From NCBI RefSeq assembly GCF_036373705.1, contig NC_089866.1, forward strand, positions 19,933,501 through 19,997,500: a stretch of 64,000 nucleotides of DNA. Reading direction: 5' to 3'. Each line of letters begins with the position of its first letter. Position 1 is the first letter of the stretch. The notes under the pieces are model-generated. The model was given only the letters and a program-made list of their open reading frames with translations, ran no database searches and had not been told where the DNA came from. A program made the translations under genes and the position numbers. Source of the DNA: Amia ocellicauda (taxonomy: Eukaryota > Chordata > Actinopteri > Amiiformes > Amiidae). Below, in pieces: positions 1-11,546 of the stretch.

Positions 1-145
1 ACAGCTAAGTTATAGGTACAGTCTGAATAGGTGTATCTTGAGAAATCGCCAGAAGGAGATCAGGGACTCTGCTGTCTTGACTTCAGTGGGAAGGTCGTTT
101 CACCACTTAGGGGCCAGGGATGAGAAGGAGCGGCTCTGGAGGAAG
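1..145 (-). repeat. 3' end of an L2-type LINE reverse-transcriptase ORF (decayed)
   Basis: Read on the minus strand, this stretch encodes the C-terminal tail of an L2-clade ORF2: a PKW-stop-NDLPTEVKTAES segment followed by a stretch ending HLFRLYL and a stop. The same segment occurs in the LINE copy near 42820-42940, where PKWWNDLPTEVKTAES can be read, so the two are related by direct comparison. The second Trp of the WW pair is a stop codon here, so this copy is dead. It runs off the left edge of the window; its true extent is unknown. Confidence 0.75.
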
Positions 146-3100
146 GAGAGTGGAGTGGAAGCAATGCTAGTCTGTAGGCAAACAAACAAGAAACACATAC
201 AATGCTAAAAGGCACAGGATCCAATGCAAGCTTTGTTCATTTTTTATTTCTAAACAAAAAGTATGAAAGAGTATTTTAATTAAGTTTCTTATCTCTCTTT
301 TTTCTCTTCATTCCATGTATTCTCTTCAAACCTTTTACAGTAAATGTGCTGGCAGCAAAAAGCGGGGATTAGTCCTCCCAACAGTGTATTGGCCAATGCC
401 AAGAAACAAAAGCAAGTCTTCTTGAGATGGAAAAATATGCTTTCTTCACAAGTGCATAACAAAAGCCAGATGCAAATATATATATTATGTTGATATCTAA
501 GAGAAGGTTAGTCTTCAAAACACCCTCCAGTGCTTGAATAGTGAAGTCAGTTGCCTGGGGACCAGCATATATATAGTTATAACAGTAATAGTTGTCATGA
601 GGAGAATTATTCCAACTTTACCCTCAATGCCTGTGTGCAGAACTGGGAAGGCCATATAAAGCCATTGTCTGCTGGAGAGAAAGAGCGTTTCCTCTGAATT
701 TAATTATACGGTGATGAACTTCATTTCTTCCCCTGTGTGTCTGTGTAAACAAGGTCACTGTCTCGCGGCCTTGCTGTGCTACGGTCCTGTGCCATAATGC
801 AAGCCTGATACCCAGAGGAACAGAGTCTGATAAGAACCAGTTTACTCCTGCAATTTGTCTGGTCTGCATAAGTGCCTGTAGTTTGTAAGACTGTTCTTGA
901 GATCGCCTCTTGAACCTCTTCCTTGCAGCTGATTGCAATAAAAAGCTGGGGCTTTTAGTATTTTGTTTTGTTTGTGTAATGTATGTATGTATTTATTTAT
1001 TTTAATTTCCAATGGTGTTTATTTGAAACCCACCAGATCCTTCTGATGAATAATCATGGATTAAATGCCAGTATCAGATTTTGGTCTGGAACCAGTTTTA
1101 CAAATGTTAGCTTTCTTTCACCTGTATAAGTATTAAGCTGGTATTGAAAGGTCTCCGGAAAGTCCAGCGTGGGGCTGAGACCGGGGAAAACCATCATTCA
1201 ATCTGCTGTGACATCATTCTCCTGTCACTCAGGATTTTTTACCTGTACCCATCCTGACCAAAGACAGACTGGAGCTGTGAGACAAATCGTTTCAATAATC
1301 TTAAAATCACATGCACGCCCAGCACAATCACTCCTGTTGAGTGGACTGACAGTGTTAAATTAATTTACTACTGGTGCTTTTGCTGTGCAGTCTAACTGCT
1401 ATCAGGGCCAGCTAATTAATTCCTGCTCTCTGTGTTTCTATGCCACTTTCACTGTCCATGTGGCTGCTGTAGCTCGTAGTGAAGTCAACACGGAGCCTGC
1501 CAGATCTACACGCATGTCTGCGGTACTGCTTGTTATTCAACTCCCTGCTTTATTGCAGAGGGAAATCTTGTGCATTCAAGGTGTTAATGATGACAGCTAA
1601 AGGCAGCTGAAGTTCAGAGGATTTGTGGTGTTATGTAACAGACCAGGTTTCAGAAAATATCCTTAAACAATCTTGACTTTTCATGCCATTAGTCAGTGCA
1701 ATGCAGAGCAGTACCTGCTGATTAATTTCAGTGACCTTTTAAATGAAGCCTTTAAGATCACATCGATCTATTTTGGTGACTCATTCTTCTTGTTTTACTG
1801 AAGTGGTTTACAATTAGTTGTAAGGACAGGATAAGGACAGCTTGTGCTTACTTTCAACAATATCCTGATTAGATACTAATATGTATAATACACTCATTAT
1901 TATACACTAATTATGACATAGAATAAGGACAAAATATGTATACTAAATTCAAAATACATTACAATACATTCTATTTATTTTCTACTTCTATTACTATGAC
2001 TACTAATAACGGTACAGTCTCTGCTACTTCTGCTCCTTATAATAAAGTGACAGTGACAAAAGTTCTGTACAATACAGAGAGGATCGTTTGTACAGTGCTT
2101 CCATAAAAAATACTCTTTGTTAGATCACATGTGGAATCTGGATTCAAACTGAGGTTAAGATGGGAGAGGAAGCCTTAGGGATTGTTAAACTCAGGTTACA
2201 AGCCACATAAACAAGCACTGCACTGTCTCCAGGTTTAAATGGCAAAGAGGCTCCGATCAACAGATCAGCTTCAGCACAAAACGTCCTTTGCCGTGCATTG
2301 TGGGGAGCTGAGAGGGTGCTTGAAGTCAGAGAGAACAGCTAGAATCTGTGACGTGTGCATGTGGCCTGTGCGTCCCATGGGGAGCTTGAGAGCTTCTTCC
2401 ATGTTTTCACACAGAAACAGATTTATCTGATGCTTAAATCTGACGACTTTTGAATTGATGAATCAAGAGACAACACTTGCAGAGAGATAAGGGAAAGAGG
2501 TAACTGCAGACAACAATAACAGCAATACTACTACTACGACTACTACTACTAATAATAATCATAATAATTATAATTTATGAACAGAAGAGACTGAAGTAGA
2601 GGACAGAACACCCATTCATGTTTAGTGGTGCAGAGAACAAACCACAGGATTTGACAGGCTTTGTAGAACATGCCTATACCTCCCTCTACTGGAAGCAATG
2701 CAGTATTACAGTGAAACAGAATCTCAAAAGACAAAACTGATGTCTGGATTACTGTTTGGATAAATGCATTTTATATTAATATTATTTATTATTAAATCTG
2801 AAACAATAAAATAACTGTGTTATTTGTGTTATTCAGTTATAAATAATTGAGGTTTTATATTAGTCAATTCATATTATTATTATTATTTCTGTGATGAACA
2901 GTATGACATATTACACCTGTCTGAATGAAAATATAATCTTTATATATATTTGCCACTAGATGTCAGTCCAGTCACGTATAAGAACAGAAGGTTTGCTCTC
3001 TCAAGTATGAAAAGCCATGTACATTTTGTTGACTGTTGTTGCAATTACAATATCGGGAAGTATAATATCTGCAAAACTACCTTGATTTTAATAGACATTA

Positions 3101-4015
3101 AATGCATAATTGCCAGTGATTATACTTTTTGGTCTTTTCATTGGTGATGCTGATGCTAGGTCCCCATGAACATGACAATCAGCTTTTTGTGACTCAGAAA
3201 GTGAAGCAGGAGATGCCATTGCCCACTTAAGAGCCACCTTAAGAAAACATAAGATTTATCTCTGTACTATCTTTGGCCCAGTGCCACGATAAACACCTGC
3301 TTATCTTATGCCAATAACCCTGAAGTGTTTAAAGTCTTTGTTCAAGAGAAAGCTTGACAGCTCATAAACCACCAACCAGCTTTACAGCCCTGCTAATATT
3401 TACACATCAGCCTAGTTTCAGTATAACATGATATCACCTGTGATAACCTTTAAAACACTATTCGTTTTTTAGTTGTTTAGGCCAGGTCTGCAATGCCATC
3501 CTTCTGTTGCTGCACTCTGACCATGCAGCGGCTATGGAACTGCATTGCCTTCTGCTCCACTTGGTTCTGTGTCAAATGACTGAGAAGATCCTGCAGGACA
3601 GGGGTGAAGTAGGAGGTTCTGTGAATCAAATGTAATTTCTGTAATGGAAATTAAACTGCCTAGTGTCGTTTGGCGGCAATTGATTGAAAATGTGAACTAT
3701 AAAATGAATCTAATGTAATGTGTTTTTATGAGACAGGCGCTGTCAAGTACTCCCTGGTGCAAACTACTCTAAATCAGTGCTGATACAGAGGTGCAACTGA
3801 GTGGTAGTATCATGTATTTTGTGTTTTATATACGACATACATCCCGGGTTCGGGGAACCGTAACAACAGCATCATAAATAGAAATAGAAACTCAGAATGC
3901 TCATTATCAGTTTTCAACAGGATTACATAGCAGCAGACTCTATATAACCCCATCTTTTTAAATCAGATTAGAATGTTACAGCACATACAGCACAGGTGAC
4001 AATAGAATAAAGGTA

Positions 4016-4085
<70 letters not shown>

Positions 4086-5774
4086 GCTGATTCCTTTGTA
4101 ATTCCTTAAAAGTGGTGACAATTCATATTTAAAAGATGGAATTCAGTATAAGACAAAGATTTGGTCTGAGAAGCATTATTTAGAAGCCGCTCTACTGATT
4201 TCTCTGGGCTAACAAATGTTTTCACAGCCTCGGGTATATTTTTGGTATCTGCATACAACTGAATTGAAAACAAACAATCAATGCTTGGGAAACTGCTTTT
4301 ACAATTAATATTGACTTTGCATATGAAACATACATAAAACACCTGGAACTATGCTTGTGTGTTCTTAGATCCATTCCCATGCAGAGATTGTGTTTTGTTT
4401 TTTGTTTTAAGATATTCAGTGAAAGAGTAGAAAAGGGCTGGTGTCTTGTTTTCTTGGAAATACGGGTCAATATTTTTTTAAATATTTGATGTGGTGCTTT
4501 TTTGCCAAACACAACTAATTGTTTCACGGAAAGATCAAAAAGAATCAGATTTATGTTTAGGTTTATAAAAAGGCTAAGCTTTATCATTAAGCTGACTTTT
4601 ATCAAGACTTTCAGGAGAAAATAAAAGTAATTTCCGTTATCAGTACTTTTAACTTCCTTCTGCTTTATCTCAGGGACTTATGTGAGAACATTCCAAAGCA
4701 AACACTTTAGAAACAGTTGTTATCCAACTGGGTATGCCCAGTGGACATTGGGGTTACTCTGGGTTGGGCTCTCCTCAGCCGATCTCCCCTCATTTCTCCA
4801 GGCAAAGACACTCTCAAGGAGTTAAGTCACTTATTAGCCATTTGTATTTTCACCATTCACCTCCTGGAGAATTATTAAACTTTAACAAACCCAAAGAAAT
4901 CCCTTTCAAAGTGTCAGTTTAAATTCCACACAGAACCGTATCCCCTGCGCTGCATCTCTTGCAGCTACTGAACAAATGTATCCATGCATCTGTTTCCATT
5001 GTGTTAGGGTGTGGAGACGCATCTTACACCAGGGAGGCATTTCATTTCCTCCACCACATTTATGACAGGATCTCTAGGATGTCTAAAACTGAAACAGTTC
5101 CAGTGTGGCCACAAAAGACCCTCCCCTTCATTCATTTCCTTTGAAGATGGGAGAAAATTCCACAAAACTTCAACTTTCCAAGAATTTCAGCCAAAATACA
5201 ACACCCCTCTCCTGCACAAACATGACACAACAGATAAGCAAAGGTTTTCCTTTTCTCCTACCTTTTGTTAATCTTACCCACAAACACACACAAATAGCGC
5301 CATGATGTAATTTGATCAGATACACATGGCAAATATCCCAGAACTCTGATGTGGGGAAGGGAGGGGGTGAGGATAGCAAGGCTACAAAATAAAATCATAT
5401 GTGAAGTAAGAACAATTACAGGAAATCATTTAAGACTGTGCTGAGAATAAATGTTTTTTCCCAAGGAATACATGGAATTTGCATTGTATCACTTAAGGAT
5501 CCCTACAGAGAAATGTTCCATAAACTTAACAAAACATAGATATTTGTGTGAACTTGAGTGTGTATGTGTGATTCAATATTAGACAAAGAAAACTCCATAT
5601 AAGGTTCATATTTGATTAACTACAAATCAGTCTACATGAGACACAGAATACATTTCAAACTCCAAGTCATTTTAATGCTTAAGCAAAGTTTACAGTCACT
5701 TGCCCTGTTCTCTGGGAAACTGGTTTGTTGCAGAAGAGTTCTGAAACAAGGATAATTTGGTAAGTGGCCACCTG
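146..5774. other. Intergenic stretch without a recognisable gene
   Basis: No reading frame here resembles a known protein, and no spliced gene could be assembled. The open frames are short, without family motifs. The stretch is AT-rich with simple repeats (mixed CTA/TAA near 2525-2575, a long ATT run at 4015-4084). A distal promoter or enhancer for ggt5 could be here, but nothing in the sequence proves it. Confidence 0.6.
4015..4084. repeat. (ATT)n microsatellite
   Basis: About 70 bp of uninterrupted ATT trinucleotides in intergenic DNA, likely length-polymorphic. Confidence 0.95.
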
Positions 5775-6544
5775 TAGCCCTTCTGGCCACTATTCCATAA
5801 AGCCCAGCTCTGTGGAGTGTACGGCTTAAAGTGGTCCTATGGACAGATACTCCAATCTCCGCTGTGGAGCTTTGCAGCTCCTCAAGGGTTATCTTTGGTC
5901 TCTTTGTTGCCTGTGATTAATGCCCTCCTTGCCTGGTCTATGAGTTTTGGTGGGTGGCCCTCTCTTGGCAGGTTTGTTGTGGTGCCATATTCTTTCCATT
6001 TTTTAATAATGGATTTAATGGTGCTCCGTGGGATGTTCAAAGATTCTGATATTTTTTTATAACCCAACCCTGATCTCTACTTCTCCACAACTTTGTCCCT
6101 GACCTGTTTGGAGAGCTCCATTGTCTTCATGGTGCCGCTTGCTTGGTGATGCCCCTTGCACAGTGGTTTTGCACACTCTGGACCCTTTATTGAACAGGTG
6201 TATATATATTGAGATCATGTGACAGATGATGTGACACTTAGATTGCAGACAGGTGGACTTTATATAACTAATTATGTGACTTCTGAAGATAATTTGTTGC
6301 ACAAGATCTTATTCAGGGGCTTCATAGCAAAGGGGGTGAATACATATGCATGCACCACTTTTCCATTTTTTATTTTTTAGAAATTTTTAAAACAAGTAAT
6401 TTTTTTCATTTCACTTCACCAATTTTGACTATTTTGTGTATGTCCATTACATGAAATCCAAATAAAAATCCATTTAAATTCCAGGTTGTAATGCAACAAA
6501 ATAGGAAAAATGCCAAGGGGGGTGAATACTTTAGCTAGGCACTG
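5775..6544 (-). mobile_element. Truncated Tc1-like transposon, 5' half only
   Basis: On the minus strand the element starts at 6544 with an intact end flanked by TA (6545-6546). It contains the characteristic end with a GTGAATACTTT motif, a repeat of that motif near 6335, and the N-terminal part of a Tc1 transposase. The N-terminal helix-turn-helix is readable at 6067-5882: GYKKISESLNIPRSTIKS, then the KKWKEYGTTTNLP and GHPPKL segments. Reading stops around 5775; the catalytic DDE half and the other inverted repeat are missing. It is therefore a 5'-end fragment and cannot encode transposase. Confidence 0.85.
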
Positions 6545-6546
6545 TA

Positions 6547-8800
6547 ATACAATAGTATGCCATGGGTTTCAAATCTGGCAAGATAAAATGTTGCTTCCTA
6601 AGTATTTTAAAAGCCTGATTTATGTGACAAAACATAAGTACCTATTATATGTTTAGAAAGGGAACCATTTTAAAGGAGTTTATAAAGTGAGCTAAATGTA
6701 AATGCCATGTGACCACACACTTCGAGTCTGCGTCTTTCACAGTCTATACTTCTGTCGTGTATTGGAACATTATTACCAGCTGTTGTGAATACTACATTTA
6801 AATTTGATAAACCTTAGGCAAATGCTAAGTGCTATTTAACACCAAAATTATGCAACAGTAAACAAATATGCAAAGGAGAAACATCTGCTAGAGGCACGCT
6901 ACAATGCAGGATGGAAAATCCCGTTCCAGAAAACACTATTTAATATCATGATTACAATATGTATCAAATATCTTTATTTGATTTCCCTCAGGATTACCAA
7001 ATGGCCCTCTTCTCCCCCTATAGCTAAAAAGTTCATTTTGTAATTCATAGAGGTCATGTATAAGCAAGACAGTTGATATGGATTGCCAATGAATTGGGAA
7101 GTGTAGAAAAGGGCATGCAGGTTTTAGTTTCTCCTGTGCTTGATTACACAAGTAAAGGAGAAAATAACATTGTGTCTGCTCTTAGCGAGGGGTTGTCTTT
7201 CATTGTTTACACAGGTATGCAATACTAGTACAGTCCTAAGTGACAGAAAGACAAACAGAGTACTAGTTTAAAATAACACTCCCCAGCCTCACTGGTAAAC
7301 AGTCTGCAGCTTGAAATTAAGAAATAAAGGAACAGGAAAAGTGAGTATTAAAGCATCACAAGCACGCTGTCACAGGCAGACAGCCAGGGAAGAAGAACCC
7401 AAGCTGGGAGTGTAATCAAAGCCTGAAAACAGTAGAGTCCATGGAGATCCCTAAGACGAGGTGGAAGAGGCAGGTAAGGGCCCTAAACATCTATGTAAAG
7501 ATTATTTTCCCATTAAATATTAATATATTCTGGACAAAAGTGTTGATGCAGGACAGTGCACTTTCTAATTCCCAAATATATTCGCACTGTTGTTGCAGCA
7601 AGGTTGTGTAACCCATGTATGAATTGAAGCTTTGTGTATCGCTCCGGAGAGGCCAGGTGCGGTAGCTCTGTGTAGATTTTTAAAAATACATTTTCATCCA
7701 AGCCCATAGAGAGAACAGAAGTCAAAGGAAGAGTGTGATAAAGTTTGGGGTGCCCCACTGACGTTATCTAGTTGCCCAGCAATCCAAAGGGAGTCATCTT
7801 GTATATGATAACATGTTTTTTAGTAACACTTTAGGTGTGTCATCCCGAGTGGCCATCTCCGGAGTGCTTCGTTTTAGCTGAATAAACCATTTTGGTATTA
7901 TTTTAGTTAAATCGGGCCCTGAGGATTCCTTGAGGGAGTAAAATTTCTCCCTATCAAGTGTCATGTTTTTCTTGTTGATTTTTTTTACCAACCCTATAAA
8001 GGTGAACAGTTGCCTTCTGTCCTTTTGCTACCAACCATGATTCTGTTGATGTAATGCAGAAGAGATGTTTGACACAATTTAAACTGTTCTCAATATATGT
8101 TTTGAGAGATTTTGTTCCTTGTCAGAGGCTTCATATTTTCCCCTCTAGGTGTCAGTTTCAGGAAATGCTTGGTTATGGCCCTTGCAGCCTGGTCTCCTGT
8201 GCGATTACAATAACAAAAGAATCCAGCAGCACGTCTTGCTCTTCCAGTGAGTAGGTAAGCCCCTCTTCAAAGAGTTTCACTCCTTCTGACACAACATTTC
8301 ACAAACGACATTTTAGCAAACAAAGGTACTGTACCTTGAATCAGTTATTTATTTTGAACTACTTATGAACAAGAGACATTTAAATGACCCACTAACTAAC
8401 TAGACTTATGCTTATGATTATAATAAGCTCTTGATAAAGGATACAAACATAGCAAGTTTTGTTAAACAACAAAAACTGTTGTTTGTTTTTTTAAATATGA
8501 ATTACATATCTGTTCTTAGTACTAGAAAACTATTAAGCAAGACATACCTAATACACGTTGTGAATATTTTATATTTTACTCCCATATATTGTTCTGTTTT
8601 CTTGAACTGTCCAGTACAGTTTTATTAAGGAAAAGCTTAATGATTTATGTATTTATTGCATGCTTTTAATTTGAGTGCACCGTTAATCCAGCAACAAAAC
8701 AAAACTTCTTCAAACCTAACAAAATCAAAATCACTATTAATACTCGGAAGCTGGAGCGGGCAGCTAGTTGACACCTTGGCTAACAAGTTGCGCTTTTGCA
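6547..8800. other. Intergenic stretch upstream of ggt5
   Basis: No gene recognised. Short frames only, no domain motifs. The last 150 bases before 8928 become more GC-rich and probably belong to the ggt5 promoter or 5' leader, listed separately. Confidence 0.55.
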
Positions 8801-8927
8801 GTGACGATGAAGGCGGGGTTTCTTTGCTCTCCTCCCAGTTGGGTGAATACAAATGAAATCTCACAGCTGGCAATGAGGGTCGCAAGAGAGTCGATTCAAG
8901 CGCACATTGGCTGCCTGGCTGTCGGTG
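8740..8927 (+). promoter_or_regulatory. Probable ggt5 5' leader / proximal promoter
   Basis: A locally GC-richer patch directly in front of the first ggt5 coding exon. It has no clear TATA box at a usual distance. A TTTTGCAG at about 8793-8800 could be a splice acceptor for an upstream non-coding exon, which GGT genes often have. The transcription start cannot be placed from sequence alone. Confidence 0.3.
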
Positions 8928-9100
8928 ATGGCTAAATCCAAGTCCAGATTGCGCTGCTGCGTGTGCGTCTTCGCCTTGTGCTTCATTGCGATCATTATTC
9001 TCTTATTCATTTTCCTCCTAAGAAGTCCGACATGCGCAGAAGGGCAGTACAGCCGCGGCGCTGTGGCTGCGGACTCTCAGATCTGTTCTTTATTCGGAAG
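8928..9100 (+). CDS. ggt5: ggt5 exon 1: cytosolic tail and signal anchor
   Basis: Residues 1-57 plus two bases of R58. First ATG in frame is at 8928, followed by MAKSKSR and a Cys/Leu/Ile-rich membrane segment, then the AVAADS motif that opens the mature GGT fold. Donor AAG/GTAACA. The chosen start gives a basic N-terminus, as expected for a type II anchor. Confidence 0.9.
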
Positions 9101-11468
9101 GTAACACGCATGTAATTGTAATATGTGTGTGTGTGTCTGAGAGAGAAAGTGTGTGTTAGTGTGTGTGTGTCTCAGAGAGAAAGTGTGTGTGTGTCTCAGA
9201 GAGAAAGTGTGTTAGTGTGTGTGTCTGAGAGAGAAAGTGTGTGTTAGTGTGTGTGTGTTAGTGTGTGTGTCTGAGAGAGAAAGTGTGTGTTAGTGTGTGT
9301 GTCTCAGAGAAAGTGTGTGTGTGTTAGTGTGTGTGTGTCTGAGAGAGAAAGTGTGTGTTAGTGTGTGTGTCTCAGAGAAAGTGTGTGTGTGTTAGTGTGT
9401 GTGTGTCTGAGAGAGAAAGTGTGTGTGTGTGTGTGTGTTTGAGAGAAAGTGTGTGTGTGTGTGTGTGTGTTTGAGAGAAAGTGTGTGTGTTTTCCAGAGA
9501 GAAAGTGTGTGTGTGTTAGTGTGTGTGTGTCTGAGAGAGAAAGTGTGTGTTAGTGTGTGTGTCTGAGAGAGAAAGTGTGTGTTAGTGTGTGTGTGTTAGT
9601 GTGTGTGTCTGAGAGAGAAAGTGTGTGTTAGTGTGTGTGTCTGAGAGAGAAAGTGTGTGTTAGTGTGTGTGTGTTAGTGTGTGTGTCTGAGAGAGAAAGT
9701 GTGTGTTAGTGTGTGTGTGTTAGTGTGTGTGTCTGAGAGAGAAAGTGTGTGTTAGTGTGTGTGTGTTAGTGTGTGTGTGTCTGAGAGAGAAAGTGTGTGT
9801 TAGTGTGTGTGTCTGAGAGAGAAAGTGTGTGTTAGTGTGTGTGTCTCAGAGAAAGTGTGTGTGTGTTAGTGTGTGTGTGTCTGAGAGAGAAAGTGTGTGT
9901 TAGTGTGTGTGTCTGAGAGAGAAAGTGTGTGTTAGTGTGTGTGTGTTAGTGTGTGTGTCTGAGAGAGAAAGTGTGTGTTAGTGTGTGTGTGTTAGTGTGT
10001 GTGTGTCTGAGAGAGAAAGTGTGTGTTAGTGTGTGTGTCTGAGAGAGAAAGTGTGTGTTAGTGTGTGTGTCTCAGAGAAAGTGTGTGTGTGTTAGTGTGT
10101 GTGTGTCTGAGAGAGAAAGTGTGTGTGTGTGTGTGTGTTTGAGAGAAAGTGTGTGTGTTTTCCAGAGAGAAAGTGTGTGTGTTTTAGTGTGTGTGTGTCT
10201 CAGAGAGAAAGTGTGTGTTTGTGTTTTACTTTTATGACGTTGCCGCAGTGGTAAATAGTTTTAATGGTAAATATTTATACATCACAATAAATATGGATTA
10301 TGATTCGATAATGTGTTTTGTGTTGAAGCTGCATTTTGCAGTTTAAGATATTACATTATCTCCTTGCAAAGGAAGTATTAAAGCATACTTTGATAAAGCC
10401 AAGTAGTTCTAGTCACAATAAGGTACTACTGCTACTTTTTTGCAAACATAAATACATTGTAGCAACATGGGTGAAACAGTTATAGACTAATCTTTCAAAT
10501 GGAAACGTTTAAAACACAGTGTGAGATGCTGCTACAAAGCAGTTTAAGAGCTTAGTTCAAATGAAGTCGTTAAGATATTACGCATATAACTGAGTTACAC
10601 GTTAGCTACACTACAAGCCACATGGATTAAAACATAAATAATACATACTGATTGGACCCTTACAGGTTGTCTCAGACCATCTGCTTCTCATTTAAAGCTT
10701 TTTTAAAAAAAATAAAGCTTACCAAAACATCAATTATTGCATGCAGTGGATTCCTTCGGGATATCAACCTAAGAAACAAGTATGTGATAATAAGTGAGCT
10801 GTTCTGTGATATAGTTGCAATTAAAATGTATTCCAGTTTGTCAAGGTAAAAGTACAGCTGCAATACCTGAGTCCAAGTCTGCTTCACATCAGTTCCAGAG
10901 GCAGGCATTCAGGAATTTGTTGTCTTTGTGCGTCTCATGGCGAGGGCTGCCTGTTTGCAGAATTGAGTCTGTAGTGTTTGTAATGTTCAATGTTGTAATT
11001 TAGGTTTTTTGTTTTATTCGAATGTCTTGTGCTTTATAGGTGTCCACAGTCAGTCTGACAATTAACAGGACTGGACTGTTACTTTCTATCTTTCTACTCT
11101 ACATGAACTAATTGAGTTTATAAGCAAGACTCTAAAACTCAATTTAAGCCAGTTCGTTTTCTGTTCCCCCACCCCATTTCCTATTTATTTCCAGTTATTG
11201 TGAAAATGTCACAACTCTGTCAGTGGGTATGCACTGGGATGAATCCGTTAAAAAAGGTATAACTATATTGTATGTAAACGTTGTCACAAATTCATACAGA
11301 AAATAGTCAGATGTACTGGTTGGACTAGTTCTGTGGTCCCATGATGCTTTATTGAGTTATGTGTATATCAATGCATGCTGTATTTCTTGCAAATGGCCTC
11401 ATTGTTGTAGTTCATGTAAACTCACATATGGGCTGCATTGGAACTGGCAATGTGAAATAGTTGTCCTT

Positions 11469-11546
<78 letters not shown>

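Noticed and set aside
624..938. 104-codon minus-strand frame near the left edge
   Set aside because: Starts without a good context, no recognisable domain and no splice partners; treated as chance.
4222..4605. 127-codon minus-strand frame in intergenic DNA
   Set aside because: Low-complexity composition with many Lys/Ile/Leu from AT richness; no family resemblance.
10055..10237. Cys/Val/Ser-rich open frame, tempting as a small secreted peptide
   Set aside because: It is just the GT/GAGAAA minisatellite read in one frame; any frame of such a repeat stays open.
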